Assembly: GCA_003281255.1 (NCBI GenBank)
Contig: QCCL01000008.1
Location: forward strand, 20,963-84,962
Direction of reading: 5' to 3'
DNA from: Prochlorococcus sp. AG-347-L02
GTDB taxonomy: Bacteria; Cyanobacteriota; Cyanobacteriia; PCC-6307; Cyanobiaceae
Length of the DNA: 64,000 nt
A program made the translations under genes and the position numbers. The notes under the pieces were generated by a model. It was not told the DNA's origin. It ran no database searches and was given only the letters and a program-made list of their open reading frames with translations. This document shows, piece by piece, positions 29,704 to 39,218 of the stretch (positions are counted from its first letter, which is position 1; each line of letters starts with the position of its first letter).

Positions 29704-30132
29704 GTGAGTGAAAACATTCAACCAGCCTCTGAGGAAAACAAAATAGTTGAAGACTTTGAGAAAGAAAAACTTTCTCAAAATTCCTCAGGAGTAAATGTTG
29801 AGCAACCTGTTCTTAATCTAGAACAAAATAGATTCGAATGTAGAAGTTGTGGATATATTTACGATCCGTCTGAAGGAAATAAAAAATTAAACATACCTAA
29901 AAATACTCCTTTTTCAGAGTTAGATGGGAACACTTTTGCCTGCCCTGTTTGTCGAGCCGGTAAAAATTTTTATAAGGATATTGGATCTAGAGCAAAACCT
30001 AGTGGATTTGAAGAGAATTTAGTCTATGGATTTGGATTTAACAGTTTACCTCCTGGACAAAAAAATATATTGATTTTTGGAGGGTTAGCGTTTGCTGCTG
30101 CTATGTTCCTTTCTTTGTACTCTTTGCATTAA
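29704..30132 (+). CDS. rubA: Membrane-anchored rubredoxin
   Basis: A 142-residue protein with a disordered N-terminus (about 40 residues), a rubredoxin domain with iron ligands C46, C49 (ECRSCGYIYDP) and C80, C83 (FACPVCRAG), and one C-terminal transmembrane helix (FGGLAFAAAMFLSLYS). In cyanobacteria and plants this thylakoid rubredoxin is required for photosystem assembly. The start is GTG at 29704. It heads the conserved rubA-ycf48-psbEFLJ cluster, which fits a role in assembling PSII. Confidence 0.95.
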   Translation: MSENIQPASEENKIVEDFEKEKLSQNSSGVNVEQPVLNLEQNRFECRSCGYIYDPSEGNKKLNIPKNTPFSELDGNTFACPVCRAGKNFYKDIGSRAKPSGFEENLVYGFGFNSLPPGQKNILIFGGLAFAAAMFLSLYSLH

Positions 30133-30141
30133 AATAATTAA

Positions 30142-31155
30142 ATGAAAAATTTTTTTACCACTATTCCTAATCTTCTTTTATCTATAATTCTCTGTTTTGT
30201 TTTAAGCAGTTGTTCATCTACAGGTGTCAAGATGAATGAAAGCAGCCCTTGGAAAACAATTCAGTTTGAAGATCAGGCTAACGCTTTAGATGTTGATTTT
30301 ATTGATGATAATCATGGTTTTTTAGTTGGCTCAAACAGATTGATTATGGAATCTACTGATGGTGGTGAAACATGGGAAAAAAGATCATTAGATATTTCTG
30401 CTGAAGAGAACTTTCGCCTTCTCGATATTGATTTTAACGGTTCTGAAGGTTGGTTAATAGGGCAACCCTCTCTCGTAATGCATACTTTCGATGAAGGTAA
30501 AAATTGGACTAGGCTTTCACTTGGGAAGTTGCCAGGCCAGCCTTTCTTAGTTACTACTATTGCCGAAGGAGTTGCTCAATTGGCGACAACCTCAGCAGCT
30601 ATTTATGAAACTTCCAATAGCGGTGAAACATGGGAGGCAAAAGTATCAGACCCTTCGGAACAGGGAGGTATAAGAGATTTAAGAAGAACATCTAGCGGTG
30701 ATTATGTGAGTGTAAGCAGTCTTGGAAATTTCTTCTCTACTCTTGATAGTGATAGCAATACTTGGATTGCTCACCAAAGAGCAAGTAGTAAGAGAGTGCA
30801 AAGCATTGGTTTCAATCCAGAAGGAAGTTTATGGATGCTTTCAAGAGGTGCAGAAATTAGATTTAATGAAGATTCTAATAATCTAGAAAGTTGGTCAAAA
30901 CCTATAATTCCTATTCTTAATGGTTACAACTATTTAGATATGGGATGGGATCCAAATGGTGACATATGGGCTGGCGGTGGTAATGGCACTTTAATAGTAA
31001 GTAAAGATCAAGGTGAAACTTGGAATTCAGATCCTCTTGCTTCTGCATTGCCTACTAACTATATAAAAATAGTTTTTCTTGATAAAGAGTCTTTAGATAA
31101 TCAAAAAGGATTCATACTTGGCGAGCGTGGTTACATTCTTAAATGGAATGGCTAA
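30142..31155 (+). CDS. ycf48: Photosystem II assembly factor Ycf48 (HCF136)
   Basis: A 337-residue beta-propeller protein of the thylakoid lumen that binds newly made D1 and helps form the PSII reaction centre. The N-terminus is a lipoprotein-type signal ([11 protein letters not shown], with LSSC as lipobox). The body has repeated propeller motifs of the [12 protein letters not shown] and [13 protein letters not shown] type, ending [12 protein letters not shown]. It lies nine bases after rubA and about 137 bases before psbE. Confidence 0.95.
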   Translation: MKNFFTTIPNLLLSIILCFVLSSCSSTGVKMNESSPWKTIQFEDQANALDVDFIDDNHGFLVGSNRLIMESTDGGETWEKRSLDISAEENFRLLDIDFNGSEGWLIGQPSLVMHTFDEGKNWTRLSLGKLPGQPFLVTTIAEGVAQLATTSAAIYETSNSGETWEAKVSDPSEQGGIRDLRRTSSGDYVSVSSLGNFFSTLDSDSNTWIAHQRASSKRVQSIGFNPEGSLWMLSRGAEIRFNEDSNNLESWSKPIIPILNGYNYLDMGWDPNGDIWAGGGNGTLIVSKDQGETWNSDPLASALPTNYIKIVFLDKESLDNQKGFILGERGYILKWNG

Positions 31156-31252
31156 ATCTGTAATAACTTAAGAAAATAATAAAAAAAATCTTAATTTTGG
31201 ATGAATTTAACAACTGTCTGTAACCAAGCTGTAAATTTCTTCGCGAACTTAT

Positions 31253-31271
31253 GATTTTACACTGTAAGATC
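31253..31271 (+). promoter_or_regulatory. Imperfect inverted repeat with candidate -10 upstream of psbE
   Basis: GATTTTAC-ACT-GTAAGATC pairs at seven of eight positions and ends about 20 bases before the psbE start. TAAGAT at 31265-31270 could be a -10 box, which would give a short psbEFLJ leader. No convincing -35 is at the right distance, so this is a tentative regulatory site. Confidence 0.3.
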
Positions 31272-31292
31272 ATATGGTAAACATTTGTGATT

Positions 31293-31541
31293 ATGGCCGC
31301 AGGTTCAACGGGTGAACGCCCATTTTTTGAAATAATCACCAGTATTAGATACTGGATTATTCATGCAGTAACATTGCCAGCTATTTTTATAGCAGGCTTC
31401 TTATTCGTATACACAGGTTTGGCTTACGACGCTTTCGGGACTCCTCGTCCTGATAGTTATTTTCAGGCATCTGAAGCAAAAGCTCCTGTTGTAACACAAA
31501 GATTTGATGCGAAGTCTCAACTTGATTTAAGAACAAAATAA
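31293..31541 (+). CDS. psbE: Cytochrome b559 subunit alpha
   Basis: Haem-binding alpha subunit of cytochrome b559 in the PSII reaction centre, 82 residues. The haem histidine is in [13 protein letters not shown], in the single membrane helix. I start at the ATG ([10 protein letters not shown]), two codons inside a longer frame opened by a GTG at 31287, because this gives the usual PsbE N-terminus. First of the psbE-F-L-J operon; psbF begins two bases after its stop. Confidence 0.97.
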   Translation: MAAGSTGERPFFEIITSIRYWIIHAVTLPAIFIAGFLFVYTGLAYDAFGTPRPDSYFQASEAKAPVVTQRFDAKSQLDLRTK

Positions 31542-31543
31542 CT

Positions 31544-31690
31544 ATGTCTAATTCTCAAGCTCCAATGCAGGCTGCGGAAGTCCGCGTTTATCCTATATTT
31601 ACTGTTCGTTGGCTAGCAGTTCACGCTTTAGCTATTCCATCAGTATTCTTTTTGGGTTCCATTGCTGCTATGCAATTCGTAGCCCGATAA
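31544..31690 (+). CDS. psbF: Cytochrome b559 subunit beta
   Basis: A 48-residue subunit sharing the b559 haem with PsbE; the ligand histidine is in [14 protein letters not shown]. One membrane helix, with the end AAMQFVAR. The gene starts at the ATG two bases after the psbE stop, and psbL follows after 11 bases. It is too short for a 60-codon ORF cutoff. Confidence 0.97.
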
Positions 31691-31701
31691 ATTTAACAAT
31701 C

Positions 31702-31821
31702 ATGCAAGTAAACGAAAATCCTAACAAAGTTCCAGTTGAACTTAATCGCACTAGCCTTTATTTAGGCTTACTATCAGTTTTTGTATTGGGAATTTTATTT
31801 TCCAGCTACTTTTTCAATTAA
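31702..31821 (+). CDS. psbL: Photosystem II protein L
   Basis: A 39-residue single-helix PSII subunit near QA and the dimer interface. The conserved core is [20 protein letters not shown], ending SSYFFN. An in-frame region upstream overlaps psbF, but the ATG at 31702 gives the canonical length. Third gene of psbEFLJ. Confidence 0.97.
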
Positions 31822-31830
31822 ATTAAAACT

Positions 31831-32028
31831 ATGAGTAAATTAAAAGGACCTGATGGAAGAATTCCAGATAGACTTCCCGACGGTAGACCAGCAGTCGCAT
31901 GGGAAAGAAGATGGACTGAAGGAACTCTTCCTCTATGGCTTGTGGCTACAGCAGGTGGAATTGCTGTAATCTTCGTTTTAGGTATATTCTTTTATGGTTC
32001 ATACCAAGGTGTTGGAGGTGGAGGTTAG
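31831..32028 (+). CDS. psbJ: Photosystem II protein J
   Basis: A 65-residue PSII subunit with one helix ([20 protein letters not shown]) and a glycine-rich end (YQGVGGGG). The N-terminal extension ([23 protein letters not shown]) is longer than in plants but normal for marine picocyanobacteria. Last gene of psbEFLJ; it runs convergent with mtnP 43 bases away, and no strong terminator hairpin is visible between them. Confidence 0.96.
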   Translation: MSKLKGPDGRIPDRLPDGRPAVAWERRWTEGTLPLWLVATAGGIAVIFVLGIFFYGSYQGVGGGG

Positions 32029-32071
32029 CAAATCCATACCTTGAACTCATAATCACATATATCAAATAAGC

Positions 32072-32965
32072 CTAATAAGAATCAGTAAATATCCTAAGCT
32101 TCTCTTTTGTGGAACTTGGGATATTTTCTTTTTGGGTTATCAATCCATCTTTTAATGAAAAATGAGACTTGCTTTTTGGTCTTTCTTTTTCAATTAATTT
32201 AGCTACTTCAAAGATTATTTTATTAGCCACTTCAGTATTTGATCTAAGATTATCCAAAACCATCTCTACAGAAACTTCTTGATGAGTTTGATGCCAGCAA
32301 TCATAATCAGTAACCATAGATAAGGAGGAGTAAGCTATTTCAGCTTCTTTAGCTAATCTTGCTTCTGTGTGGTTTGTCATTCCAATTATTGAACATCCCC
32401 AACTCCTATATAAATTAGATTCTGCTCTAGTTGAGAAAGCGGGACCTTCCATTGCTAGATAGGTACCTCCTCTATGTAATTGTCTACCTCCAGGAATATT
32501 TTTTTCTCCGATTTCACTTAATATACGTGATAAATTTGTGCAGAAGGGATCTCCCATAGTTACGTGAGCAACAGCTCCATCGTTAAAGAAGGTTGCAGGT
32601 CTATTTTTTGTCCGGTCTATAAATTGATCTGGAACCACTATATCGAGTGGCCTTATCTGTTCTTGTAATGAACCTACTGCTGATGGAGCAATAATCCATC
32701 TTACTCCTATTGATCTTAGAGCCCAAATATTAGCTTTGTAAGGGATCTCAGAAGGATTTAGACTATGTCTTCTTCCATGTCTAGGAATAAATGCTATCTC
32801 TAGGTTACCAAGATTATATACTTTTATTGAATCAGAAGGTTTACCATAGGGAGTATTGATTTCTAATTCTCTTAAGTAATCTATTTGATCCATTGAATAA
32901 AATCCACTTCCACCAATCACTCCTAATCTTGATTTTTCAATTGGTAATAAATGTTCTTTATTCAT
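32072..32965 (-). CDS. mtnP: S-methyl-5'-thioadenosine phosphorylase
   Basis: Phosphorolyses methylthioadenosine (from polyamine and related synthesis) to adenine and 5-methylthioribose-1-phosphate. The 297 residues show GVIGGSGFYSMDQ, the phosphate-site IPRHGRRHSLNPSEI, YLAMEGPAFSTRAES and MTNHTEARLAKEAEIAYSS, as in the PNP/MTAP class 2 family. It is divergent from the SelD fusion gene with ten bases between the starts, so the regulatory regions overlap. Confidence 0.93.
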   Translation of the reverse strand: MNKEHLLPIEKSRLGVIGGSGFYSMDQIDYLRELEINTPYGKPSDSIKVYNLGNLEIAFIPRHGRRHSLNPSEIPYKANIWALRSIGVRWIIAPSAVGSLQEQIRPLDIVVPDQFIDRTKNRPATFFNDGAVAHVTMGDPFCTNLSRILSEIGEKNIPGGRQLHRGGTYLAMEGPAFSTRAESNLYRSWGCSIIGMTNHTEARLAKEAEIAYSSLSMVTDYDCWHQTHQEVSVEMVLDNLRSNTEVANKIIFEVAKLIEKERPKSKSHFSLKDGLITQKENIPSSTKEKLRIFTDSY

Positions 32966-32975
32966 AGTGATGTAA

Positions 32976-35147
32976 ATGACTTTTAATCATCTGGTACTAA
33001 TTGGAGGAGGACACTCAAATGTTTCTTTATTGAAGAAATGGTTAATGTTTCCGAAATTAATGCCAGAAATTCCTGTTTCAATTATATCTAGAGATTCTCA
33101 TTTGGTTTATTCGGCTATGTTCCCATCGGTGATTTCAAAATCAATCACTTTAGAAGAGAGTTTAATTGATATAAAATCTTTAGCAAAAAATGCAAAAGTA
33201 TCTTTTATAGAAGAAGAAGTAAATGATATTGATTTCAATTTAAAGAAAATTATTTTAAGTAATAGACCTTCAGTTACTTATTCGAAGTTGGTGCTTAATT
33301 ATGGAAGTCAAACAATAATTCCAAAAGAATTTGAATCACTAGTTAAAAATCGAAATGCTTTTACAATTAAACCTTTTTTAAGGGCTTATGACTCAATACT
33401 AAAAGAAGACATTTTTGATTCAGTTAATGAACTTCCATTTGTAATTGTTGGGAGTGGCCTTGCTGGAATTGAAGTATCATATGCTTTGAGAAAAAGATGG
33501 GGAGATAGACCTTTAAAACTATTGTGTGATTCAAGAAAAATTAATAATTCAATACTAAAAAGTTTACGGAATTCCAATATTGATTTGGTTGAAAAACTTA
33601 ATTTTGATTATGGCAAGATTCTTTTATGTACAGGAAATACATCTCCGTTATGGGCACAAAAAAAATTATTAGATTCGGATTCTTATGGCAGAATAGTTAC
33701 AAAGCAGAATTTGCAGATAAAAAGTTTCTCTGGAATCTTTGCTGTAGGTGATTGCGCAGTTGTAGGTTCCGCAAAAAGACCAGCATCGGGAGTTTTTGCA
33801 GTAAAAGTTGTAAATACATTAGTACAAAATCTAAAAAAAGATATAGAAGGGAGATCATTAAAAAAGTGGTTTCCTCAAAAGATCGGATTGCAAATAGTAA
33901 ATATATTTCCAAGCCCTCATCCAAAGGCTTTTGCTATTTATCGCAATTTTGTTTTCGGTCCTTCTTTTATTTTTTGGATTTTAAAGCACAAAATTGATCT
34001 CAACTTTATAAAAAAGTTCAGATCAAAAAGGCTTATTATGAAAAGTAGTGAAAAAAATATTTCATTGAATGATTGCAGAGGATGTGCAGCTAAAATTCCT
34101 CAGTTTGTTTTGAATAAATCATTAATAAATTCTAATTTAAATTCTTTTGCCTCATCACCTGAAGATTCAGTTGAGATATATCAAAATGGTCAAGATATTA
34201 TCTTGCAAAGTATAGATGGATTTCCTGCTTTGGTAAGTGATCCTTGGCTTAATGCAAAAATTACTACTTTGCATGCTTGCTCAGATTTGTGGGCATGCGG
34301 AGCAAAACTTTCATCCGCGCAGGCTTTAATTTCATTACCAAAAGTTGAAAGGGAATTTCAGAGTTACCTCTTTTCTCAATCACTTCAAGGTATTAAATCA
34401 ATAGTTGAGGATCATGGAGGTGAATTACTTGGAGGTCATACTTTTGAGGCAAGAAGTTTAGTAAATAAACCTTATTCATTAGGAATAGATATTGCTTTAA
34501 CAGTTCAAGGTATTTTAAAAAATGGGGCAAAACCATGGCTTAAATCTGGAATGAATATTGGAGATATTCTCATGATGTCTCGACCTCTGGGCGTTGGGAT
34601 TTACTTTGCCGGTCAAATGCAAAATATTAATATGCTAGGTAGTTCTTCTGAAGTAATTAAAAATTTAGTAAAGAGTCAGCAAAATTTGATTGATGAAATT
34701 TATCTTTTTCAAAATCAATTTAAAGAATCATTAGTCAATGCTGCGACTGACATTACTGGATATGGATTTATTGGACATCTTAAAGAAATGGTTGAATCAT
34801 CTAATTTATATAGGCAAAGCAATAATCTTGAGCCACTAAAAGTTTTATTAGATTTATTTGCATTTAAAGCTTATCCTGGAGTATTTGATTTAATAAGCAA
34901 AGATGTTAAAAGTACTTTCTTTGAATCTAATAAAGAAATTTTTGACAAAATTTATAAAGTAAATAAGCAAAAAAGAATAATTAATTTTTTAAACGAAAAT
35001 TCATTAGATCAAGAGACTTTTAACGAGAGAACATCATTACTATTAGATCCTCAAACATGTGGACCCTTGTTGATTAGTTGCAATCGTAAATATGAAAATG
35101 TTCTAAAGGATAAATGGTACAAGGTTGGAGAAGTTGTAAAAATGTAA
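32976..35147 (+). CDS. selD: Pyridine nucleotide-disulfide oxidoreductase fused to selenide, water dikinase (SelD)
   Basis: A 723-residue fusion. Residues 1 to about 345 resemble an NDH-2/sulfide-quinone-type flavoprotein: FAD motif LIGGGHSNVSLL at the start, a second dinucleotide motif FVIVGSGLAGIEVSYALRKR, and GIFAVGDCAVV. From about residue 360 it is SelD, which makes selenophosphate from selenide and ATP: DCRGCAAKIP with the essential-position cysteine at C370, then SIDGFPALVSDPW, LLGGHTFEAR, TDITGYGFIGHL and LDPQTCGPLLIS. The second cysteine of the bacterial GCGCK motif is alanine here. No selenoprotein gene or selenocysteine machinery is visible nearby; tRNA selenation is a likely use (inference). 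Confidence 0.92.
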   Translation: MTFNHLVLIGGGHSNVSLLKKWLMFPKLMPEIPVSIISRDSHLVYSAMFPSVISKSITLEESLIDIKSLAKNAKVSFIEEEVNDIDFNLKKIILSNRPSVTYSKLVLNYGSQTIIPKEFESLVKNRNAFTIKPFLRAYDSILKEDIFDSVNELPFVIVGSGLAGIEVSYALRKRWGDRPLKLLCDSRKINNSILKSLRNSNIDLVEKLNFDYGKILLCTGNTSPLWAQKKLLDSDSYGRIVTKQNLQIKSFSGIFAVGDCAVVGSAKRPASGVFAVKVVNTLVQNLKKDIEGRSLKKWFPQKIGLQIVNIFPSPHPKAFAIYRNFVFGPSFIFWILKHKIDLNFIKKFRSKRLIMKSSEKNISLNDCRGCAAKIPQFVLNKSLINSNLNSFASSPEDSVEIYQNGQDIILQSIDGFPALVSDPWLNAKITTLHACSDLWACGAKLSSAQALISLPKVEREFQSYLFSQSLQGIKSIVEDHGGELLGGHTFEARSLVNKPYSLGIDIALTVQGILKNGAKPWLKSGMNIGDILMMSRPLGVGIYFAGQMQNINMLGSSSEVIKNLVKSQQNLIDEIYLFQNQFKESLVNAATDITGYGFIGHLKEMVESSNLYRQSNNLEPLKVLLDLFAFKAYPGVFDLISKDVKSTFFESNKEIFDKIYKVNKQKRIINFLNENSLDQETFNERTSLLLDPQTCGPLLISCNRKYENVLKDKWYKVGEVVKM

Positions 35148-36395
35148 TTAATTTCTTTTTAATTTGTCAATTTCCAAATATCTTAATCTTTTGATTTCCT
35201 TTCCCATCTCCTCTCCTGGTTCCCATCCTTCTTTTTTTAATGTTTCTCCATCTTTTTTTGATTTTATGAATTTGTAAATAAATAACCATTTAAACAAGTT
35301 ACGCCAGTATGGTCCTCCATCACAAATTAATAATTTGACTGTTTCATCATTAAGGTTTCTGTACTCAATAAATTCTGTCCAACTTGATGGAGAAAAATGA
35401 TTGAAATTTTTTTGGTTTGTATTTAATATCTTTTTGATATTTAAATAATCTTTTAATATTTTTATCTCACTATTATTTACCAAAAATCTTTGACATGTTT
35501 TTTCTAAATCTTCTGAATCTTTTAATAAGTAAAGCATATGATTTCCCTTTAGCTTCTTAATCCAATTTAGTCCTCTTAAAAACCTTTTATCGACTTTAAT
35601 ATTTTTATTTAAGATTGAGATAATTTCCCATTTATGAATTATCGAAATTACATTAGTCAAATTATCGTGTTTGCATATTTCAGCTAGTTCCATCCTTATT
35701 CGTATGCCTAGTGCAGGAGGGTAAATCATTTTCTGATGAGTTTCTGAACTTTTCCAGGGCCATTGTCTAACTGTTTCTTGAGATTGTTTGAGGGAATTAT
35801 TTGAAATATTAAAATCTAACCTTGAAGCATATTTTGCACATCTAATTAATCTACTTGGATCATCTGAAATACTATTACTGTGAAGTAAGTTCAATCTTTT
35901 ACTTTTGATATCAGAAATTCCTCCATAAAGATCATAAATTTTCCTTGTCGAGACCTCGAAGGCTATTGAATTTATAGTGAAATCTCTTCTTTTAAGATCC
36001 TCCTCAATAGTACTTTTATTTACTGTGGGATTTAAGCCTGGAGCAGAATAAATTTCTTTTCTTGCAGAAGCAATATCAATTTTATAGTCATTAATATTTA
36101 TTTCTACAGTGTTATATAAATTAAATTCCTTGATTAAACATAAATCTACATTTACAATATTTTTTTTTATAAATTTTGCAAGAGAAATAGAGGATCCTTC
36201 AATAACAAGATCAATATCCACAGGTTTAGAAAACGATTTTTTGTGGAATTTACTTATTAATAAATCTCTTAAATAACCGCCAACAAAAGCTACTTTAGTA
36301 TTGTTATTAGATTCTATGTATTTAGCAATTAGGTTATATAGATTAAATGGAGTTTTGATTAATTCCCCTTGGATGAAATCAGAAATGTCGTTCAT
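35148..36395 (-). CDS. cca: tRNA nucleotidyltransferase / poly(A) polymerase family (CCA-adding)
   Basis: Adds the 3' CCA to tRNAs, consistent with the five tRNA genes in this window, none of which encodes CCA. The 415 residues have the nucleotidyltransferase motifs FVGGYLRDLLI and DIDLVIEGSS, then RRDFTINSIAFE, and the RNA-binding DPSRLIRCAKYASRL. In some organisms this family splits into separate A- and CC-adding enzymes; a single gene is assumed here. It follows the helicase gene by five bases. Confidence 0.9.
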   Translation of the reverse strand: MNDISDFIQGELIKTPFNLYNLIAKYIESNNNTKVAFVGGYLRDLLISKFHKKSFSKPVDIDLVIEGSSISLAKFIKKNIVNVDLCLIKEFNLYNTVEININDYKIDIASARKEIYSAPGLNPTVNKSTIEEDLKRRDFTINSIAFEVSTRKIYDLYGGISDIKSKRLNLLHSNSISDDPSRLIRCAKYASRLDFNISNNSLKQSQETVRQWPWKSSETHQKMIYPPALGIRIRMELAEICKHDNLTNVISIIHKWEIISILNKNIKVDKRFLRGLNWIKKLKGNHMLYLLKDSEDLEKTCQRFLVNNSEIKILKDYLNIKKILNTNQKNFNHFSPSSWTEFIEYRNLNDETVKLLICDGGPYWRNLFKWLFIYKFIKSKKDGETLKKEGWEPGEEMGKEIKRLRYLEIDKLKRN

Positions 36396-36400
36396 GAGTT

Positions 36401-38809
36401 TTAACTTACATAACGAATTGGAGCTAATCTGGGATCTAGAATTTTACTTCCTTTATCACCAAATTTGACTGCTAACGATATTTTTTCCCCACTCCCAAAA
36501 ATATGTATGATTTCACCTTTCCCAAACTTTGAGTGAATTAGCTTATCTCCAACTATCCAGCTTTTCCCTTTGCTGGGCCCTGAATATAATTTCCTTACTG
36601 CATTTGTTGGTCTGTTAACAAATTCATTTGGATTGTTTCGATCAACTCTTGTTAAACGATCAAGGTGCCAATCTCTTCTAATTGAAGCACCACCAGTTTG
36701 TGGTAATTCGCCATCCATTAAATCTTCAGGTATTTCTGAAAGAAATATTGAAGGAATTGTTGCTTCACGCATTCCACCCCATAATCTTCTTTCTCTAGCA
36801 TGACTTAGGAAAACTCTTTCTTTGGCTCTAGTAATACCTACATAGCATAATCTTCTTTCCTCTTCAAGAAGTGAGGGAGTATCTATTGATCTATGGCTAG
36901 GGAAAAGACCTTGTTCTAGTCCAGTGACAAAAACATTTTGAAATTCTAAACCTTTACTATTGTGCAGAGTCATAAGAGTTACTGAGTTGGGATTATTTTT
37001 CTTCGTATCATTATCAGTTGTTAAGGCTGCTGTAGAAAGAAATCCCTCTACATCTCCACTTTCTGTTTCTTCTTCATATTGAGTAGCTGCATTAATTAGT
37101 TCTTGTAAGTTATTTCTTCTATCTTCAGATTCTTCAGTCCCACTAGATAGAAGGTCACTTAAATAACCGCTTTTTTCTAAGATTAGTTGTAATAGTTGAG
37201 CAGGCCCTGAATTTTCTAGATAACACAGTAGATCATTCATAACTTCAGTAAATTTATTAATTCCTTTTGATGATCGGCCTATTGTTTCTTCAAGACTTTG
37301 CTTATCATTAAGAACCTCCCATAATGGGATATTTAACCTATTAGATAGTTCATTAAGTTTTTGAATAGTAGTCTTACCAATCCCTCTTCTGGGAACATTT
37401 ATGATGCGTAAAAGACTAACGTTATCTGATGAATTAACTAGAACTTTCAAATATGCTATGGCATCTTTAATTTCCCTTCTATCATAAAAACGCAATCCTC
37501 CAAAAATTGTATAAGGAATGCGCCACCTTACAAGAGATTCTTCTAGTACTCTTGACTGAGCTCTGGTTCGATATAAAATTGCAAAATTTCTCCAAATTGG
37601 TTCCTGATTATAATTGTTTAGTGATTTAATTTTATTGGTAATTGCTTCTGCCTCCGAAATTTCATCATCACAGCTGAGTAACGTTAAAAGTTCCCCTTTT
37701 TCTTTAGTAGCCTTTAAAACTTTCTCAATTCTTTCAGAGTTGTTTTCAATTAGTGAATTTGCAGCATCAAGGATATTAGAAGATGACCTATAATTTTCTT
37801 CTAATTTAATTAAAGATGATTTTGTATCGTCGTTGATTGAAGTTTTAAAATCTTCTTGAAAGCCAATTAAAATTCTGAAGTCAGCTGCTCTGAAACTATA
37901 AATACTTTGATCAGCATCCCCAACTACAAAAATTGACCGATCTTCCCAACTAAAGAATTTTTTTGGTTCAGTATTTCCAGTAGTAATTAATTTTATAAGT
38001 TCATATTGTGTCCTATTTGTATCTTGATATTCGTCAACCAAAATATGTTTAAATCTTTTGTGCCAGTAATCTCTGACTATATCATTTTGCCTCAATAAGA
38101 AAACGGGCAAAAGTAGAAGATCATCAAAGTCTAAAGAATTATTTTTTGAAAGCGAAATTCTATATCTCTTATAGGCTTCTGCAACTGTTTTATCAAAATT
38201 ATTATCTGCTTTTTCTAGAAGATCATTCGAAGTTAGGCATTGATTTTTAGCGTTACTTATTAATCTTTTAATCTTTTTGGGATCATATCTTTTAGGGTCA
38301 AGATTCATATCTTGACTGATAATTTCTTTGACTAATGTTTGGGAATCTGTTTCATCGTAAATTGAAAATTGCCTTGTCCATTTTAGCCCTTCTGGATCAG
38401 TATATTTTTCAATATCGTATCTCAGAAGTCTTGAAAATAAAGAATGGAAAGTGCCGATCCAAAGGTTCTGAAGCCTCTCTTGGTGAACGTTTGTTCTTAA
38501 TTGATTTTGATCAATTTCTTTGAGAGTTGTCCAAGGTTGACCAAATTGATTTAAAGCTAATTCTTGGGCTAGAAGAACCTCTAATCTTGCTTTCATTTCT
38601 TTAGCAGCTTTGTTAGTAAAAGTGACTGCAAGAATGTTATAAGGATCTATAGAGTTATTTTCAATAAGATTTGCAATTCTGTGCGTAAGAGCCTTAGTTT
38701 TTCCGCTACCTGCACCTGCCACAACTAATAGTGGCCCATAAACATGTTTTACTGCTTGAAGTTGCTCATTATTTAAAGATTTAAAAAGAAAATTGTTGGT
38801 TTGAGGCAC
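36401..38809 (-). CDS. uvrD: UvrD/PcrA-type superfamily 1 DNA helicase
   Basis: An 802-residue SF1A helicase for repair and replication-fork maintenance. All major motifs are visible: Walker A LLVVAGAGSGKTKALTHRI, Ia VTFTNKAAKEMKAR, II ILVDEYQDTN, III VGDADQSIYSFR, IV-V LMTLHNSKGLEFQNVFV, VI RRLCYVGITRAKE. The C-terminus carries the tudor-like DKLIHSKFGKGEIIHIFGSG typical of PcrA/UvrD. It lies between a 68-residue small protein gene and cca on one strand. Confidence 0.94.
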   Translation of the reverse strand: MPQTNNFLFKSLNNEQLQAVKHVYGPLLVVAGAGSGKTKALTHRIANLIENNSIDPYNILAVTFTNKAAKEMKARLEVLLAQELALNQFGQPWTTLKEIDQNQLRTNVHQERLQNLWIGTFHSLFSRLLRYDIEKYTDPEGLKWTRQFSIYDETDSQTLVKEIISQDMNLDPKRYDPKKIKRLISNAKNQCLTSNDLLEKADNNFDKTVAEAYKRYRISLSKNNSLDFDDLLLLPVFLLRQNDIVRDYWHKRFKHILVDEYQDTNRTQYELIKLITTGNTEPKKFFSWEDRSIFVVGDADQSIYSFRAADFRILIGFQEDFKTSINDDTKSSLIKLEENYRSSSNILDAANSLIENNSERIEKVLKATKEKGELLTLLSCDDEISEAEAITNKIKSLNNYNQEPIWRNFAILYRTRAQSRVLEESLVRWRIPYTIFGGLRFYDRREIKDAIAYLKVLVNSSDNVSLLRIINVPRRGIGKTTIQKLNELSNRLNIPLWEVLNDKQSLEETIGRSSKGINKFTEVMNDLLCYLENSGPAQLLQLILEKSGYLSDLLSSGTEESEDRRNNLQELINAATQYEEETESGDVEGFLSTAALTTDNDTKKNNPNSVTLMTLHNSKGLEFQNVFVTGLEQGLFPSHRSIDTPSLLEEERRLCYVGITRAKERVFLSHARERRLWGGMREATIPSIFLSEIPEDLMDGELPQTGGASIRRDWHLDRLTRVDRNNPNEFVNRPTNAVRKLYSGPSKGKSWIVGDKLIHSKFGKGEIIHIFGSGEKISLAVKFGDKGSKILDPRLAPIRYVS

Positions 38810-38831
38810 TTTTGGAAGGGTTTTTCAAAAA

Positions 38832-39038
38832 TTAGACTTTACTATGAGCTTCAGATTCTTTTTCCAGGTCTTCTAACGCTTTTTTTAAATTTATAAGTTC
38901 ATTATTGTTGTTAATTATTTCTTCAAATTTATTTTGAGGCATTCTTAATTTAATACTTCGGTCAAGAATTTCTTTTTCCAATCTCTTTTTATATGAGGAA
39001 ATAAGTTTCTTTGATAATTTTAAATCTAGTTGATCCAA
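38832..39038 (-). CDS. Small helical protein, function unknown
   Basis: A 68-residue, highly charged protein predicted to be almost entirely helical, with heptad-like spacing (LINLKKALEDLEKESEAH) suggesting a short coiled coil. No recognised domain. It is 22 bases upstream of the uvrD-type gene on the same strand, and the ATG start and codon usage match the neighbours, so I regard it as a real gene, probably co-transcribed with the helicase. A link to the helicase function is only positional. Confidence 0.6.
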   Translation of the reverse strand: MDQLDLKLSKKLISSYKKRLEKEILDRSIKLRMPQNKFEEIINNNNELINLKKALEDLEKESEAHSKV

Positions 39039-39218
39039 AACTTTATTAAAGGAGTTGTTTTATATTAGCGGAAAAAAATTTTTTATTTGAATTATTTCAA
39101 CTATCACTTTGGAATAAAGTTATTAATTAAGAAGCGTTGCGTTAATTTTGAAATTGTATTGTTTTTATTAGCTTTGTACTATTCTAAGATTTGAACTTTA
39201 AATTTTTTTATTTCAGGA

